From assembly GCF_963664415.1 (NCBI RefSeq), contig NZ_OY761441.1:145357-209356 (forward strand): a stretch of DNA of 64,000 nucleotides. Direction: 5' to 3'. Below the pieces are notes generated by a model. That model made no database searches and had not been told where the DNA came from. It was given only the letters and a program-made list of their open reading frames with translations. The position numbers were made by a program, and so were the translations under genes. Shown piece by piece: positions 36,317 to 45,432 of the stretch (position 1 is its first letter; every line of letters begins with the position of its first letter). The stretch comes from an uncultured Desulfobacter sp. (GTDB taxonomy: Bacteria; Desulfobacterota; Desulfobacteria; Desulfobacterales; Desulfobacteraceae).

Positions 36317-38404
36317 TTATTTGTTTTTGGCTGCTTTTTCTTCGGCTTTTTTCTTGGCAATTTCGTCTGCAATAGACTGGGGAGCCTGTTTATACGAAGA
36401 AAATTCCATGGTAAACTGGGCCTTGCCCTGGGTGGCGGATCTTAAAATCGTTGAAAAACCGAACATGTCGGACAGTGGAACCTGGGATTCGATGACTGAC
36501 ATAACCCCTTCTTCCTGGGAACCCTGGATAATGCCTCGCCGCTGGTTGATCAGTCCCATGCAGGCACCTTGGAACTCACTGGGCGTTTCAATGACCACCT
36601 TCATAATCGGTTCCATGATAACAGGTTTTGCTTTGTTGTAAGCCTCAAGAAAACCACCACGAGCTGCTGACTGAAATGCCATCTCAGATGAGTCAACGGC
36701 ATGGTAGGCACCGTCTTCTAAGGTGACCTTGATGCCGGTTACGGGGAATTCAAGGCTTGGGCCCTTTTCAAGACAGCCCTCAAAGCCCTTTTCGCAGGCC
36801 GGAATATATTGGGTGGGGATGCGGCCGCCGGTAATTTTGTTTACAAATTCAAATTCTTCTTCAGTAGGTTCAATAAAGCCTGCGACACGGCCAAACTGAC
36901 CTGCACCACCGGTCTGTTTTTTATGGGTATAATTGAAGGGGGCTTTTTTAGTAATAGTTTCTCTGTAAGCAACCCGGGGTTGGCCTGTGGCAACTTCGGC
37001 CTTGTATTCACGTTTCATGCGCTCCACGTATACTTCCAAGTGAAGTTCGCCCATGCCCTGGATAATTGTATCTCCGGTTTCATGATCTACATAAGTCTTG
37101 AATGTCGGGTCTTCCTTGGTAAACCGGTTCAGGGCCTTTGACATGTTGATTTGGGCTTTGTTGTCCTTGGGTGTAATGGACAAGGAGATAACCGGGTCCA
37201 TAACGTGCATGGCCATCATGGAGTAGTTGACATTCGGTGAAACAAAGGTGTCGCCCGATGCACAGTCAATACCGAACATGGCACCGATATGGCCGGCCGG
37301 AATAGATTCCACATCTTCCATCTGGTTGGAGTGCATACGAATGAGACGTCCGATTTTAACCTTCTTGTGATCCCTGCTGTTGATCAGCGTATCTCCCTTA
37401 TTCACACAACCCTGGTAGACACGGATGTAGGTCAGCTGACCGTACTGGCCATCTTCCAATTTAAAAGCCAGGGCCACAGCGGGTTTGTCGAAATCACTTT
37501 CCAGTACAACTGTTTCCTCGTTGTTATCCAGGTCAATGGCTTCGTTTCTAATATCCAGGGGACAGGGTAGGTAATTGACAACCGCATTCAGCAGAGGCTG
37601 AACTCCTTTGTTTTTGTAAGCTGAACCCAGAAATACAGGGGTCATCTCCCGGGCAATGGTGCCGGTCCTGACCGCAGCCATGATCAGCTCTTCGGAGATT
37701 TCTGCTTCTTCAAGAAGCGCGTCCGTCAGTTCTTCGGAGAACAAAGATACCTCATCAAGCATCTCTTCTCTGGCCGCATCAGCATCATCCTGAAGTTCTG
37801 CGGGAATGTCGGCCTCAACCATGTGTTCTCCATTGTCGCCTTCAAAATAGTAGGCCTTCATTTTTACAAGGTCAATAAGACCTTCATGCTTATCTTCAAG
37901 GCCGATGGGGAGCTGCATCATCACGGAATTGTGTCCGAGTTTGTCTTTAAGCTGCTTGCTGACTTTAAGCGGGTTTGCGCCTGAACGGTCACACTTATTG
38001 ACAAACGCGATACAGGGAACTTCGTAGCGTTTCATCTGCTGGTCAACAGTAATGGACTGGGACTGAACCCCGGATACCGAGCAAAGGATAAGAACCACAC
38101 CGTCCAGAACCCGCAGGGACCGTTCCACCTCCACAGTGAAATCCACATGGCCGGGTGTATCAATAATATTGACGGCATGTTTGTTCCATTCGCAGTGGGT
38201 GGCGGCAGAGGCAATTGTAATGCCTCTTTCCTTTTCCAGTTCCATGGAATCCATGACCGCACCTGTGCCGTCCTTGCCCCTGACTTCGTTGATTTTATGG
38301 ATTCGGTTGGTATAAAAAAGAATCCGTTCAGTAAGCGTGGTTTTACCGGAATCGATATGCGCACTGATTCCAATATTTCTTACCCGTTTAAGATCTCTGA
38401 TCAT
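36317..38404 (-). CDS. fusA: Elongation factor G, spd/mitochondrial-type
   Basis: A 695-residue translocase GTPase. G1 reads GISAHIDSGKTTLTERILFY, where classic bacterial EF-G has AHIDAGKTTTTER; the Ser/Leu version belongs to the spdEFG1/mitochondrial EFG1 branch. The other elements follow in order: G2 ERGITI, G3 DTPGHVDF, G4 NKCD, domain II, and domain IV with VAYRETITKKAPFNY and GGRIPTQYIPACEKGFEG. It is not in a ribosomal-protein operon. A P-loop gene follows 36 bp downstream, and an 18-bp tandem repeat lies upstream. Confidence 0.95.
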   Translation of the reverse strand: MIRDLKRVRNIGISAHIDSGKTTLTERILFYTNRIHKINEVRGKDGTGAVMDSMELEKERGITIASAATHCEWNKHAVNIIDTPGHVDFTVEVERSLRVLDGVVLILCSVSGVQSQSITVDQQMKRYEVPCIAFVNKCDRSGANPLKVSKQLKDKLGHNSVMMQLPIGLEDKHEGLIDLVKMKAYYFEGDNGEHMVEADIPAELQDDADAAREEMLDEVSLFSEELTDALLEEAEISEELIMAAVRTGTIAREMTPVFLGSAYKNKGVQPLLNAVVNYLPCPLDIRNEAIDLDNNEETVVLESDFDKPAVALAFKLEDGQYGQLTYIRVYQGCVNKGDTLINSRDHKKVKIGRLIRMHSNQMEDVESIPAGHIGAMFGIDCASGDTFVSPNVNYSMMAMHVMDPVISLSITPKDNKAQINMSKALNRFTKEDPTFKTYVDHETGDTIIQGMGELHLEVYVERMKREYKAEVATGQPRVAYRETITKKAPFNYTHKKQTGGAGQFGRVAGFIEPTEEEFEFVNKITGGRIPTQYIPACEKGFEGCLEKGPSLEFPVTGIKVTLEDGAYHAVDSSEMAFQSAARGGFLEAYNKAKPVIMEPIMKVVIETPSEFQGACMGLINQRRGIIQGSQEEGVMSVIESQVPLSDMFGFSTILRSATQGKAQFTMEFSSYKQAPQSIADEIAKKKAEEKAAKNK

Positions 38405-38742
38405 TTTGTTTTGTCCTTAAAAATAAAAAAATCCTTTGAAACAAATAAATATAGGAGGCGCAACCGTTGCCAAAGGCGCAACCGTTGCCAAAGGCGCAAC
38501 CGTTATGTTTCATACTATAGTTTTATTATGATCTTGTTAAATTATCCCAAGAATATAAACATCAAATATAAAATAGAAAGAGATAAAATACACTATTTTT
38601 TAAGTAAAATCAAATGTAATTTTGTTTTTGTTGTTGAATTTCTGATAGACTGATTATAAGATTGATCAAAAAAAATACTGCCACGGGCTGGGCGGTTCCT
38701 ACTCGAAAATCATTTTATAAAAATAATGGATAGCATATATTA
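38405..38742. other. Divergent intergenic region between fusA and rsmG
   Basis: 338 bp with AT-rich sequence and no gene. It holds the tandem repeat at 38457-38504. A plus-strand frame across it reads only as repeated Arg/Asn/Cys and is not coding. Confidence 0.6.
38457..38504. repeat. 18-bp tandem repeat upstream of fusA
   Basis: Two full units of GGCGCAACCGTTGCCAAA (38457-38474, 38475-38492) and a third partial GGCGCAACCGTT (38493-38504). The core GGCAACGGTTGCGCC-like inverted words are weakly palindromic (GGCGCAACCGTTGCC), so each unit could fold or bind a dimeric protein. It begins 53 bp before the fusA start, in the leader or promoter region. Confidence 0.8.
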
Positions 38743-39390
38743 ATGAAGGAATTTTGCCATTATCTTGAAAAGGGTGCCAATGCGCTTGGGTTAAATCTAT
38801 CACCGGAACAGACTGGTTTGCTGACCGCCCATGCCCAGCAGTTACAGCTTTGGAATGCCAAAATGAATTTGACCGCCATAAAGGATATCCGGCTTGTGGC
38901 GTATAAACATTTTGTGGATGCGCTGGCTGCGGCTCAATTTCTGGAACGGTCGTCACGAATAATGGACATTGGGTCCGGAGCGGGATTCCCGGCTGTTCCC
39001 ATGAAAGTCATCTGCCCGAATCTTGATGTCACCATGGTGGATGCGGTGAGAAAAAAAGTCAGTTTTTTAAACCATGTGGTACGCACCTTAAAACTTGGCA
39101 ACATCAAAGCGCTACATGCACGGGTGGAAGACCTTGCCAGGGATTCAGAGCATTTTCAAATGTATGACACGGTGACGGCCAGGGGTTTTGCCGATCTTGG
39201 GAAATTTGCAGAGCTTGCCGGTCCAATGCTGGCACCCGGCGGCAGAATTTATGCGCTGAAAGGCGCGAATGCCTTGGAAGAAATCTCTTTTGAGCTTAAA
39301 AACAAGTTTCAAATTACACATAGATCTTATATTCTGCCGTTTGTGGAAGCCCAAAGGGTTGTGGTTATTCTTCAGAGCCCGTCAGATTGA
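38743..39390 (+). CDS. rsmG: 16S rRNA (guanine527-N7)-methyltransferase RsmG
   Basis: A 215-residue class I SAM methyltransferase for G527 of 16S rRNA. Conserved blocks: LLTAHAQQLQLWNAKMNLTA, RIMDIGSGAGFPAVPM (SAM loop), DAVRKKVSFLNHV and VTARGFADLGKFAEL. Length is normal. It lies 119 bp before ileS in the same direction and divergent from fusA. Confidence 0.96.
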   Translation: MKEFCHYLEKGANALGLNLSPEQTGLLTAHAQQLQLWNAKMNLTAIKDIRLVAYKHFVDALAAAQFLERSSRIMDIGSGAGFPAVPMKVICPNLDVTMVDAVRKKVSFLNHVVRTLKLGNIKALHARVEDLARDSEHFQMYDTVTARGFADLGKFAELAGPMLAPGGRIYALKGANALEEISFELKNKFQITHRSYILPFVEAQRVVVILQSPSD

Positions 39391-39509
39391 TGCGAGAGTG
39401 TTCTAAATTCAGCTAAATTCTTGACTTTTGCCCTTGCTGCCATTACAAAGAAAAGTTCATTAATTAAGACTTCAAACCAGATCCGAAAGGCAAAAGGAAT
39501 TTAGGAATA

Positions 39510-42305
39510 ATGGATTATAAAAAAACACTGAACCTGCCTTCTACTAAATTTGCAATGAAGGCCAACCTGCCCCAGCGAGAACCTGAGATGATCAAAGCCT
39601 GGGAGCAGAAAAAAATTTATAAAAAACTGCGGGAACAATCCAAGGACAAGCCCCTTTTTATTCTCCATGACGGTCCTCCCTATGCCAACGGCCATCTTCA
39701 TATGGGCCATGCCATCAACAAGATATTAAAGGATATTATTATCCGGTCCCGGCAGATGTGCGGTTTTAATGCGCCTTATGTTCCGGGTTGGGACTGTCAC
39801 GGCCTGCCCATCGAACATAATGTGGACAAAAAGCTGGGCAAAAAGAAAAGGGACATGACCCCGGTAGAGGTGCGCCGGGAATGCCGGGCCTATGCGGCAT
39901 CCTTTGTGGATATCCAGAGAGAAGAGTTTAAGCGCTTCGGGGTTGCAGGGGAGTGGGATGAACCTTACCTGACCATGAATTATCCCTATGAAGCACGTAT
40001 TGCTAAAGAGTGTGGTGAATTTGGCCTTTCTGGAGATATGTTCTTGGGTAAAAAGCCCATTTATTGGTGCTGCAATTGCCAGACCGCTCTGGCTGAAGCT
40101 GAAATTGAGTACCACGATCATACCTCCCCATCCATTTATGTTAAATTTCCTGTGAAGGATGATATCAAAGATCTTTTTGATGCCGATGGGGAAACTGTGT
40201 CCGTTGTAATCTGGACCACCACCCCATGGACCCTTCCGGCCAATCTGGGTGTCTGCCTGCATCCTGATTTTGTTTATGCGGCGGTAAAAACACAAAACCA
40301 GGGCATTTTGATCATGGCCAAGGAGCTTGTGGAAAATGTGATGGGTGAATTTGGCATAACCGATTATTCCATTCTTGCTGAACTGTCTGGAAAGGATCTT
40401 GAAAGCCGTAACTGCAAGCATCCTTTTTATGACAGAAATTCACTGATTATCCTTGGGGATCATGTCACCCTTGAGGCCGGGACCGGCTGTGTTCATACCG
40501 CCCCCGGTCACGGTGCCGATGACCATATTGCCGGCAAACGCTACGATTTGGACTGCTATTCCCCTGTGGAGGACAACGGTACATTTTCCCAAGGAGTAGA
40601 GTTATTTGAAGGCCAGTTTATTTTTAAGGCCAATGCTGAAATTAATAAAACCCTGGAAGAAAAAGGGGCTCTGCTCAAACAAGAAAATATGTCTCATTCC
40701 TATCCCCACTGCTGGCGCTGTAAAAAACCCGTTATTTACCGGGCCACACCCCAGTGGTTTATCTCCATGGACAACCTGGGACTGCGGCAAAAAGCCCTTG
40801 ATGAAATCAACAATGTCCATTGGATTCCGTCCTGGGGCCGGGAGCGTATCTATTCCATGATTGAGCACCGGCCGGACTGGTGCCTGTCCCGCCAGCGTTC
40901 CTGGGGGGTTCCCATTCCCGTATTTCACTGCACAAAATGTAAAAAGGTGCATGTAACCCGGGAGTCTGTGGACCGTATCCATGAACTTTTTAGTGAATTT
41001 TCTTCGGACATCTGGTTTGAAAAGGATGCTGAGTATTTGATGCCTGACGGTGCGGTATGCGAAGACTGTGGTTCAACAACCTTTACCAAAGACCAGAATA
41101 TCCTTGATGTCTGGTTTGACTCAGGTGTCAGCCATGCTGCCGTATTAGAGGAAAGAGACGGCCTACAGCGTCCGGCGGACATGTACCTTGAAGGCTCTGA
41201 CCAGCATCGAGGATGGTTTCATTCTTCACTTCTGACGGCTGTGGGCAGAACCGGCCATGCTCCATACAAGGCCGTACTCACCCACGGGTTTGTAGTGGAT
41301 GAAAAAGGACATAAGATGTCCAAATCCGTGGGCAATGTCGTGGCCCCGGACAAGGTGATCAAACAATACGGTGCAGACGTGTTAAGGCTTTGGGCGGCGT
41401 CAGCCGATTACCGCGGGGATGTGAGCATCTCCGATAATATCATCAAGCAGCTTTCCGATGCCTACAGACGGATCAGAAACACCTGCCGGTTTCTTTTGGG
41501 GAACTTCACCGGATTTGACCCTTCCCAGATCAGGCCGATTGAAAATATGGCGGAGCTGGACCGGTTCATTCTCCACCGTCTGCATTATGTGGTAAAACGG
41601 TGCCGGGCGGCCTATGATGCCTATGAATTTCATGTGATCTACCATACCCTTCATAACTTTTGCGTAGTGGATCTTTCCTCTTTTTATCTGGATATTATCA
41701 AGGATCGTGTGTACACAAATCCTGAGAACTCAGATACCCGTAAAGATGCCCAGACGGTAATGTTTATGATGCTGGATGCCCTGGTCAAAATTATGGCACC
41801 CATCCTGCCCTTTACGGCCGAAGAGATCTATACTCACATGCCCCTGGACGACACTAAAAAAGAGAGTGTCCATATGGAGGACATGGTCAGCCTGGATGAT
41901 TCTCTTGAGGACAGGGATCTTGCATCCAAGTGGGAAAATATCCGGGCATTGCGGGCGGAAGTGACCAAGGCACTGGAAGAGGCAAGAACTGCCAAACTCA
42001 TCGGACATCCCCTGGATGCCGCCGTAGAAATTAAACTGCCCCAGGGTGATCTTGAGGCCCAGGTGGCATCCCTTGATGTTGATCTCAATGACATTTTTAT
42101 CGTGTCTGATGCCCGTGTGGTCGATACCCTTGACGGGGATGTCTACAAGGGTAAGGAGATTGAGGGGCTGGCCATTAAGGTGGCAAAGGCGTCCGGTGAA
42201 AAATGTGAACGGTGCTGGCGGTTTGACGAAAACCTGGGAACTGATGCGGATCATCCCACGGCCTGTCCCCGTTGCACCCAGGCACTTAAAACCATTTTGG
42301 GCTGA
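39510..42305 (+). CDS. ileS: Isoleucyl-tRNA synthetase
   Basis: A 931-residue class I synthetase charging tRNA-Ile. It has the HIGH-type motif GPPYANGHLHMGHAINKILK, the CP1 editing domain with VIWTTTPWTLPAN, the KMSKS motif (GHKMSKSVGNVV) and a C-terminal zinc finger (CERCWRFDENLG...ACPRC), so the eubacterial-type gene. The TGA overlaps the ATG of lspA by one base. It begins an ileS-lspA-lgt-holA string. Confidence 0.98.
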   Translation: MDYKKTLNLPSTKFAMKANLPQREPEMIKAWEQKKIYKKLREQSKDKPLFILHDGPPYANGHLHMGHAINKILKDIIIRSRQMCGFNAPYVPGWDCHGLPIEHNVDKKLGKKKRDMTPVEVRRECRAYAASFVDIQREEFKRFGVAGEWDEPYLTMNYPYEARIAKECGEFGLSGDMFLGKKPIYWCCNCQTALAEAEIEYHDHTSPSIYVKFPVKDDIKDLFDADGETVSVVIWTTTPWTLPANLGVCLHPDFVYAAVKTQNQGILIMAKELVENVMGEFGITDYSILAELSGKDLESRNCKHPFYDRNSLIILGDHVTLEAGTGCVHTAPGHGADDHIAGKRYDLDCYSPVEDNGTFSQGVELFEGQFIFKANAEINKTLEEKGALLKQENMSHSYPHCWRCKKPVIYRATPQWFISMDNLGLRQKALDEINNVHWIPSWGRERIYSMIEHRPDWCLSRQRSWGVPIPVFHCTKCKKVHVTRESVDRIHELFSEFSSDIWFEKDAEYLMPDGAVCEDCGSTTFTKDQNILDVWFDSGVSHAAVLEERDGLQRPADMYLEGSDQHRGWFHSSLLTAVGRTGHAPYKAVLTHGFVVDEKGHKMSKSVGNVVAPDKVIKQYGADVLRLWAASADYRGDVSISDNIIKQLSDAYRRIRNTCRFLLGNFTGFDPSQIRPIENMAELDRFILHRLHYVVKRCRAAYDAYEFHVIYHTLHNFCVVDLSSFYLDIIKDRVYTNPENSDTRKDAQTVMFMMLDALVKIMAPILPFTAEEIYTHMPLDDTKKESVHMEDMVSLDDSLEDRDLASKWENIRALRAEVTKALEEARTAKLIGHPLDAAVEIKLPQGDLEAQVASLDVDLNDIFIVSDARVVDTLDGDVYKGKEIEGLAIKVAKASGEKCERCWRFDENLGTDADHPTACPRCTQALKTILG

Positions 42306-42799
42306 TGGTTGGTTTTTTAACACCTATACGGCGGCTTGCCCTGGTGAGTATCAGTGTGGTTTTACTGGACCAGTTCACAAAGTGGCTTGTAGTCAAGCAT
42401 CTGCCGCTGTATACCCATATTGCGGTGATTGATCATTTTTTTAATATCACGCATGTACTTAATCCCGGTGGGGCGTTCGGTTTTTTCGCCGAACAGTCCC
42501 CCGGGATCAGAAAATTTATTTTTTTATTTTTATCTTCCGGGGTTGCTCTGTTTGTACTCTGGCTTTACAGAAAAACGGCCCGATCCCACATCTTTTTATC
42601 CTATGGGCTGGCCTTGATTTTCGGCGGTGCAATAGGGAATCTGATTGATCGATTTCGGTTTGGAAAAGTTGTTGATTTTCTGGATTTTTATGTTGGTGCA
42701 TTTCATTGGCCGGCGTTTAATATCGCAGATTCAGCAATTACCATTGGAATGGGTATATTAATTTACTACGTAATATTCAACAAACTGCCCGAAATATAA
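42305..42799 (+). CDS. lspA: Signal peptidase II
   Basis: A 164-residue lipoprotein signal peptidase with four membrane helices. Catalytic aspartates are in GNLIDRFRFGKVVDFL and FNIADSAITIG; the motif NPGGAFG is also present. It cleaves the signal peptides of prolipoproteins after Lgt modification; lgt is the next gene, 9 bp on. Start overlaps the ileS stop (TGATG). Confidence 0.97.
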   Translation: MVGFLTPIRRLALVSISVVLLDQFTKWLVVKHLPLYTHIAVIDHFFNITHVLNPGGAFGFFAEQSPGIRKFIFLFLSSGVALFVLWLYRKTARSHIFLSYGLALIFGGAIGNLIDRFRFGKVVDFLDFYVGAFHWPAFNIADSAITIGMGILIYYVIFNKLPEI

Positions 42800-42808
42800 G
42801 GGGTTTAC

Positions 42809-43579
42809 ATGCATCCGATCCTTCTTCAGGCCGGCAGTCTGAAGCTTTATACCTATGGCCTTTTCGTGGCGTTAGGTTTTATCACCGCCATCTGGTTTAC
42901 AAAACGTAATGCTAAATTCTATGGTGTTCCGGATCAGATTGTATCCGATCTTTTCTTCACCATTTTGATCAGTGCCCTTGTCGGCGCGCGTCTCCTGTAT
43001 ATATTCATTAATTTCGATGCTTACACGAACAACATTCTTGATATTTTTAAAATTTGGAACGGCGGCCTTGTTTTTTTCGGCGGCTTTATCGGCGGCTCCA
43101 TTGGGGCCATTATTTTCTTGCGCATTAAGAAGATGGATATTTGGAAAACCGCAGATGTCCTGGCCCCAGGTCTTGCTTTAGGGCATAGTGTGGGGCGTTT
43201 TGGCTGTCTTTTTGCCGGATGCTGTTACGGCAAAACCTGTTCGTTGCCTGTTGCCATTACCTTTACCAATCCGGACAGCTTGGCCCCTTTGAATATTCCT
43301 TTACACCCCACTCAGCTGTATATGATTGCCTCCAACTTTATTCTTTTTTTGATTCTTTTGGCCATACAGCGCCGCAAACGCTTTAACGGCATGGTTTTTT
43401 TGAGCTACATCATGCTCTATTCCCTGTTCAGATCAATTATTGAGTTCTTCCGAGGCGATTTCAGGGGGAATTTCTTTTTTGATTTTCTTTCACTGTCCCA
43501 GGGTATTGGTTTGCTGATTTCCTGTATTGCTTTGATATTTATGATCCTCAAACTGAGATCCAGGCATGGCAGTCGCTAA
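42809..43579 (+). CDS. lgt: Prolipoprotein diacylglyceryl transferase
   Basis: A 256-residue membrane enzyme with about seven helices. It transfers diacylglycerol from phosphatidylglycerol to the lipobox Cys. Key regions: YTYGLFVALGF at the N-terminus, GALVFFGG-like NGGLVFFGGFIGGSIGA and the signature HSVGRFGCLFAGCCYGK. It ends inside the start of holA (14-bp overlap). The window holds several lipoprotein substrates (pqiC, the efflux lipoprotein, the gene at 34877). Confidence 0.97.
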   Translation: MHPILLQAGSLKLYTYGLFVALGFITAIWFTKRNAKFYGVPDQIVSDLFFTILISALVGARLLYIFINFDAYTNNILDIFKIWNGGLVFFGGFIGGSIGAIIFLRIKKMDIWKTADVLAPGLALGHSVGRFGCLFAGCCYGKTCSLPVAITFTNPDSLAPLNIPLHPTQLYMIASNFILFLILLAIQRRKRFNGMVFLSYIMLYSLFRSIIEFFRGDFRGNFFFDFLSLSQGIGLLISCIALIFMILKLRSRHGSR

Positions 43580-44828
43580 GAACCTGACTACATACAAGAC
43601 GCTTGCAGGCAGTCTGGATAAGCTCTCAACGAACGATAAGCTTAAAACTGTTTTGATCTGCGGGGAACCCTTTCTGGTACGTAAGGCGATGAATGTTCTC
43701 GTACCCATAATGCTCAAAGGGGAGTCAAAACAGTTCGGCCTTGATGTCCTGGACGGGAGGACCACACCCGTGGGTGAGATCGCTGAACAGGCTGGTACGT
43801 TTTCTTTTTTAGGAACCCGTAAAGTTATTGCGGTAAAAGATGCCCCGCTTTTTTTGCTGAAAGCGCCCCCAGGCGAGATCAGATACAGTGAAAGAGATTT
43901 GGCGGTTTTAATTCGCCTTGTTGAAGAGGGCATTCCTGACAATCATGTGCTTGTGTTTACCACAGGTACGCCGGACCGCCGAAAAAAGATATACAAAATT
44001 ATCCTTGAACACGGACTGGTGGTGGACTGCAGTGTCTCCACAGGAGCCAGAAAGGCAGACCTTGAAGAACAGCAGGCAGTGTTAAGGGATATCAGCCGGC
44101 AGATGCTGTTAAGAGCAGGCAAGCAAATGCCCCCGGATGCATTTGCAGCACTTGTGGATCAGACAGGGTTTAATCCGGAAGTTTTTGCAAATGCCATTGA
44201 AAAACTTCTGGCATATATCGGGGGCAGAGACCAAATATCTGCGGCAGATATCGGGGCTGTGATACACAAAGATAAAAAGGACCCCATATTTGCTTTAACC
44301 AATGCAATGATGGAACGGAATGTATCTAAAGCGCTTACACTTTTATCGAGCTTGCTGTCTGATGGGTTTCATCCGTTACAAATTTTAAAAACATTTGAAA
44401 ATCAGGTCAGAAAACTCTTAGCCATTAAGTGCTGCGCAACAGGTCTGAATGCAGGCAGGGCAGGGGGGCCTACTTTGAAACATATGCAGTTCAATGCATT
44501 CAAGCAAATGCTTTTACCTGCGATTGTTGACTGGGATGCCAATACCTTGAAAGCGGATAAAGCGCATATGCCTCTTTTTAGTATCGAAGACGGTGAAAGC
44601 AAGAAAAAGTCCACCAAACTGCCGGCCAACGATCTTTTACTGGCGCCTAATCCTAAAAATGCCTACCCGATATTTCAGAATTTTTTAAAATCTGAAAATT
44701 TTACCCTGGAAGAATTGACCGAAGCACTGTCCGTTCTTGCCGACCTTGATTATCGCATTAAATCATCGGGTATGGATGCTGCCACAGGACTTGAAAATTT
44801 TATTATGACCCTGTGCCGCACCCCCTAA
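43566..44828 (+). CDS. holA: DNA polymerase III delta subunit
   Basis: A 420-residue clamp-loader subunit. It is longer than E. coli HolA (343) because of insertions, for example around residues 300-360. The family has little sequence identity; visible marks are LKTVLICGEPFLVRKAMNVL (sensor domain lacking a P-loop), NAIEKLLAYIGGRDQISAAD, DPIFALTNAMMERNVSKALTLL and the C-terminal LADLDYRIKSSGMDA. Overlap with lgt by 14 bp. Confidence 0.85.
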   Translation: MAVAKNLTTYKTLAGSLDKLSTNDKLKTVLICGEPFLVRKAMNVLVPIMLKGESKQFGLDVLDGRTTPVGEIAEQAGTFSFLGTRKVIAVKDAPLFLLKAPPGEIRYSERDLAVLIRLVEEGIPDNHVLVFTTGTPDRRKKIYKIILEHGLVVDCSVSTGARKADLEEQQAVLRDISRQMLLRAGKQMPPDAFAALVDQTGFNPEVFANAIEKLLAYIGGRDQISAADIGAVIHKDKKDPIFALTNAMMERNVSKALTLLSSLLSDGFHPLQILKTFENQVRKLLAIKCCATGLNAGRAGGPTLKHMQFNAFKQMLLPAIVDWDANTLKADKAHMPLFSIEDGESKKKSTKLPANDLLLAPNPKNAYPIFQNFLKSENFTLEELTEALSVLADLDYRIKSSGMDAATGLENFIMTLCRTP

Positions 44829-44988
44829 TTGATTTTCTAACATTTTTAAACCAGGCCGGAATAAGATCGGGCTATGGCCTTGATATACCGGTCCTGAATC
44901 CGAAACATGAGGTAAATGGCCAGATCGTCATACGCCAGTTTAACCATAGTGTTCGGGAAATGAAGAGGCCGCTCTCCCAGATGACAGC

Positions 44989-45250
44989 CATTTTTTTCTG
45001 GCTCACCGTTTGGCCGCGCCTATTGTGGCATTGACCCGGACCGCCGTTAGGATCGCCGAAGGAGAATTGGATCTGGAAGCGGAAATCAAACGAATTTTTA
45101 AACGGTGAAACCATTTGGTTTTCCGGCCATGCACTGCCCCAGAAAGAGGGGGAGACCATCGTCTATAATTGGCATTGATCATGCTTTTTTCTTGCGTCTG
45201 ATTCTCAAAATGACGTATTCTTTGACCAACAGCTGCGGGCTGAATTGGTC
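44989..45250 (+). pseudogene. Decayed signalling gene fragments (HAMP and neighbours)
   Basis: At 44989-45108 a frame reads HRLAAPIVALTRTAVRIAEG, then ELDLEAEI, a HAMP-linker pattern. The next frame from 45101 reads NGETIWFSGHALPQKEGETI and stops at 45176-45178. Further down another frame gives FFLASDSQNDVFFDQQLRAE. None has a start or full domain. Together they look like pieces of a sensor protein broken by frameshifts. Only the HAMP match is convincing. A copy of the dispersed repeat follows at 45305. Confidence 0.4.
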
Positions 45251-45304
45251 TATCGATCCCAAGCGTCACCCCACAAAGAAATATGAAAGTATTTTAAAAA
45301 ACTT

Positions 45305-45401
45305 TTTATAAGAAAGTCTGGGTAAATTACTCAGATTTTTCAAACTTTGTTGTGGGCTGAGCCTGGCAGATGATATGTCAGGTCGGCCCATGGCCGTTAT
45401 T
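45305..45401 (-). repeat. Dispersed ~95-bp repeat, copy C
   Basis: Minus-strand reading: ACGGCCATGGGCCGACCTGA, then CATATCATCTGCCAGGC, then CCCACAACAAAGTTTGAAA and ACCCAGACTTTCTTATAAAA. It aligns almost base for base with copy A. It lies 32 bp before the pyruvate kinase start, pointing away from that gene. Confidence 0.8.
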
Positions 45402-45432
45402 GAAATTTTAGATAAAAATTTATCATGGCATT

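Noticed and set aside
38457..38504. CRISPR array
   Set aside because: Units are 18 bp, directly adjacent and without spacers, and no cas genes are near.
38683..38693. Further copy of the dispersed repeat (GCCACGGGCTG)
   Set aside because: Only an 11-base match; none of the other repeat blocks is present.
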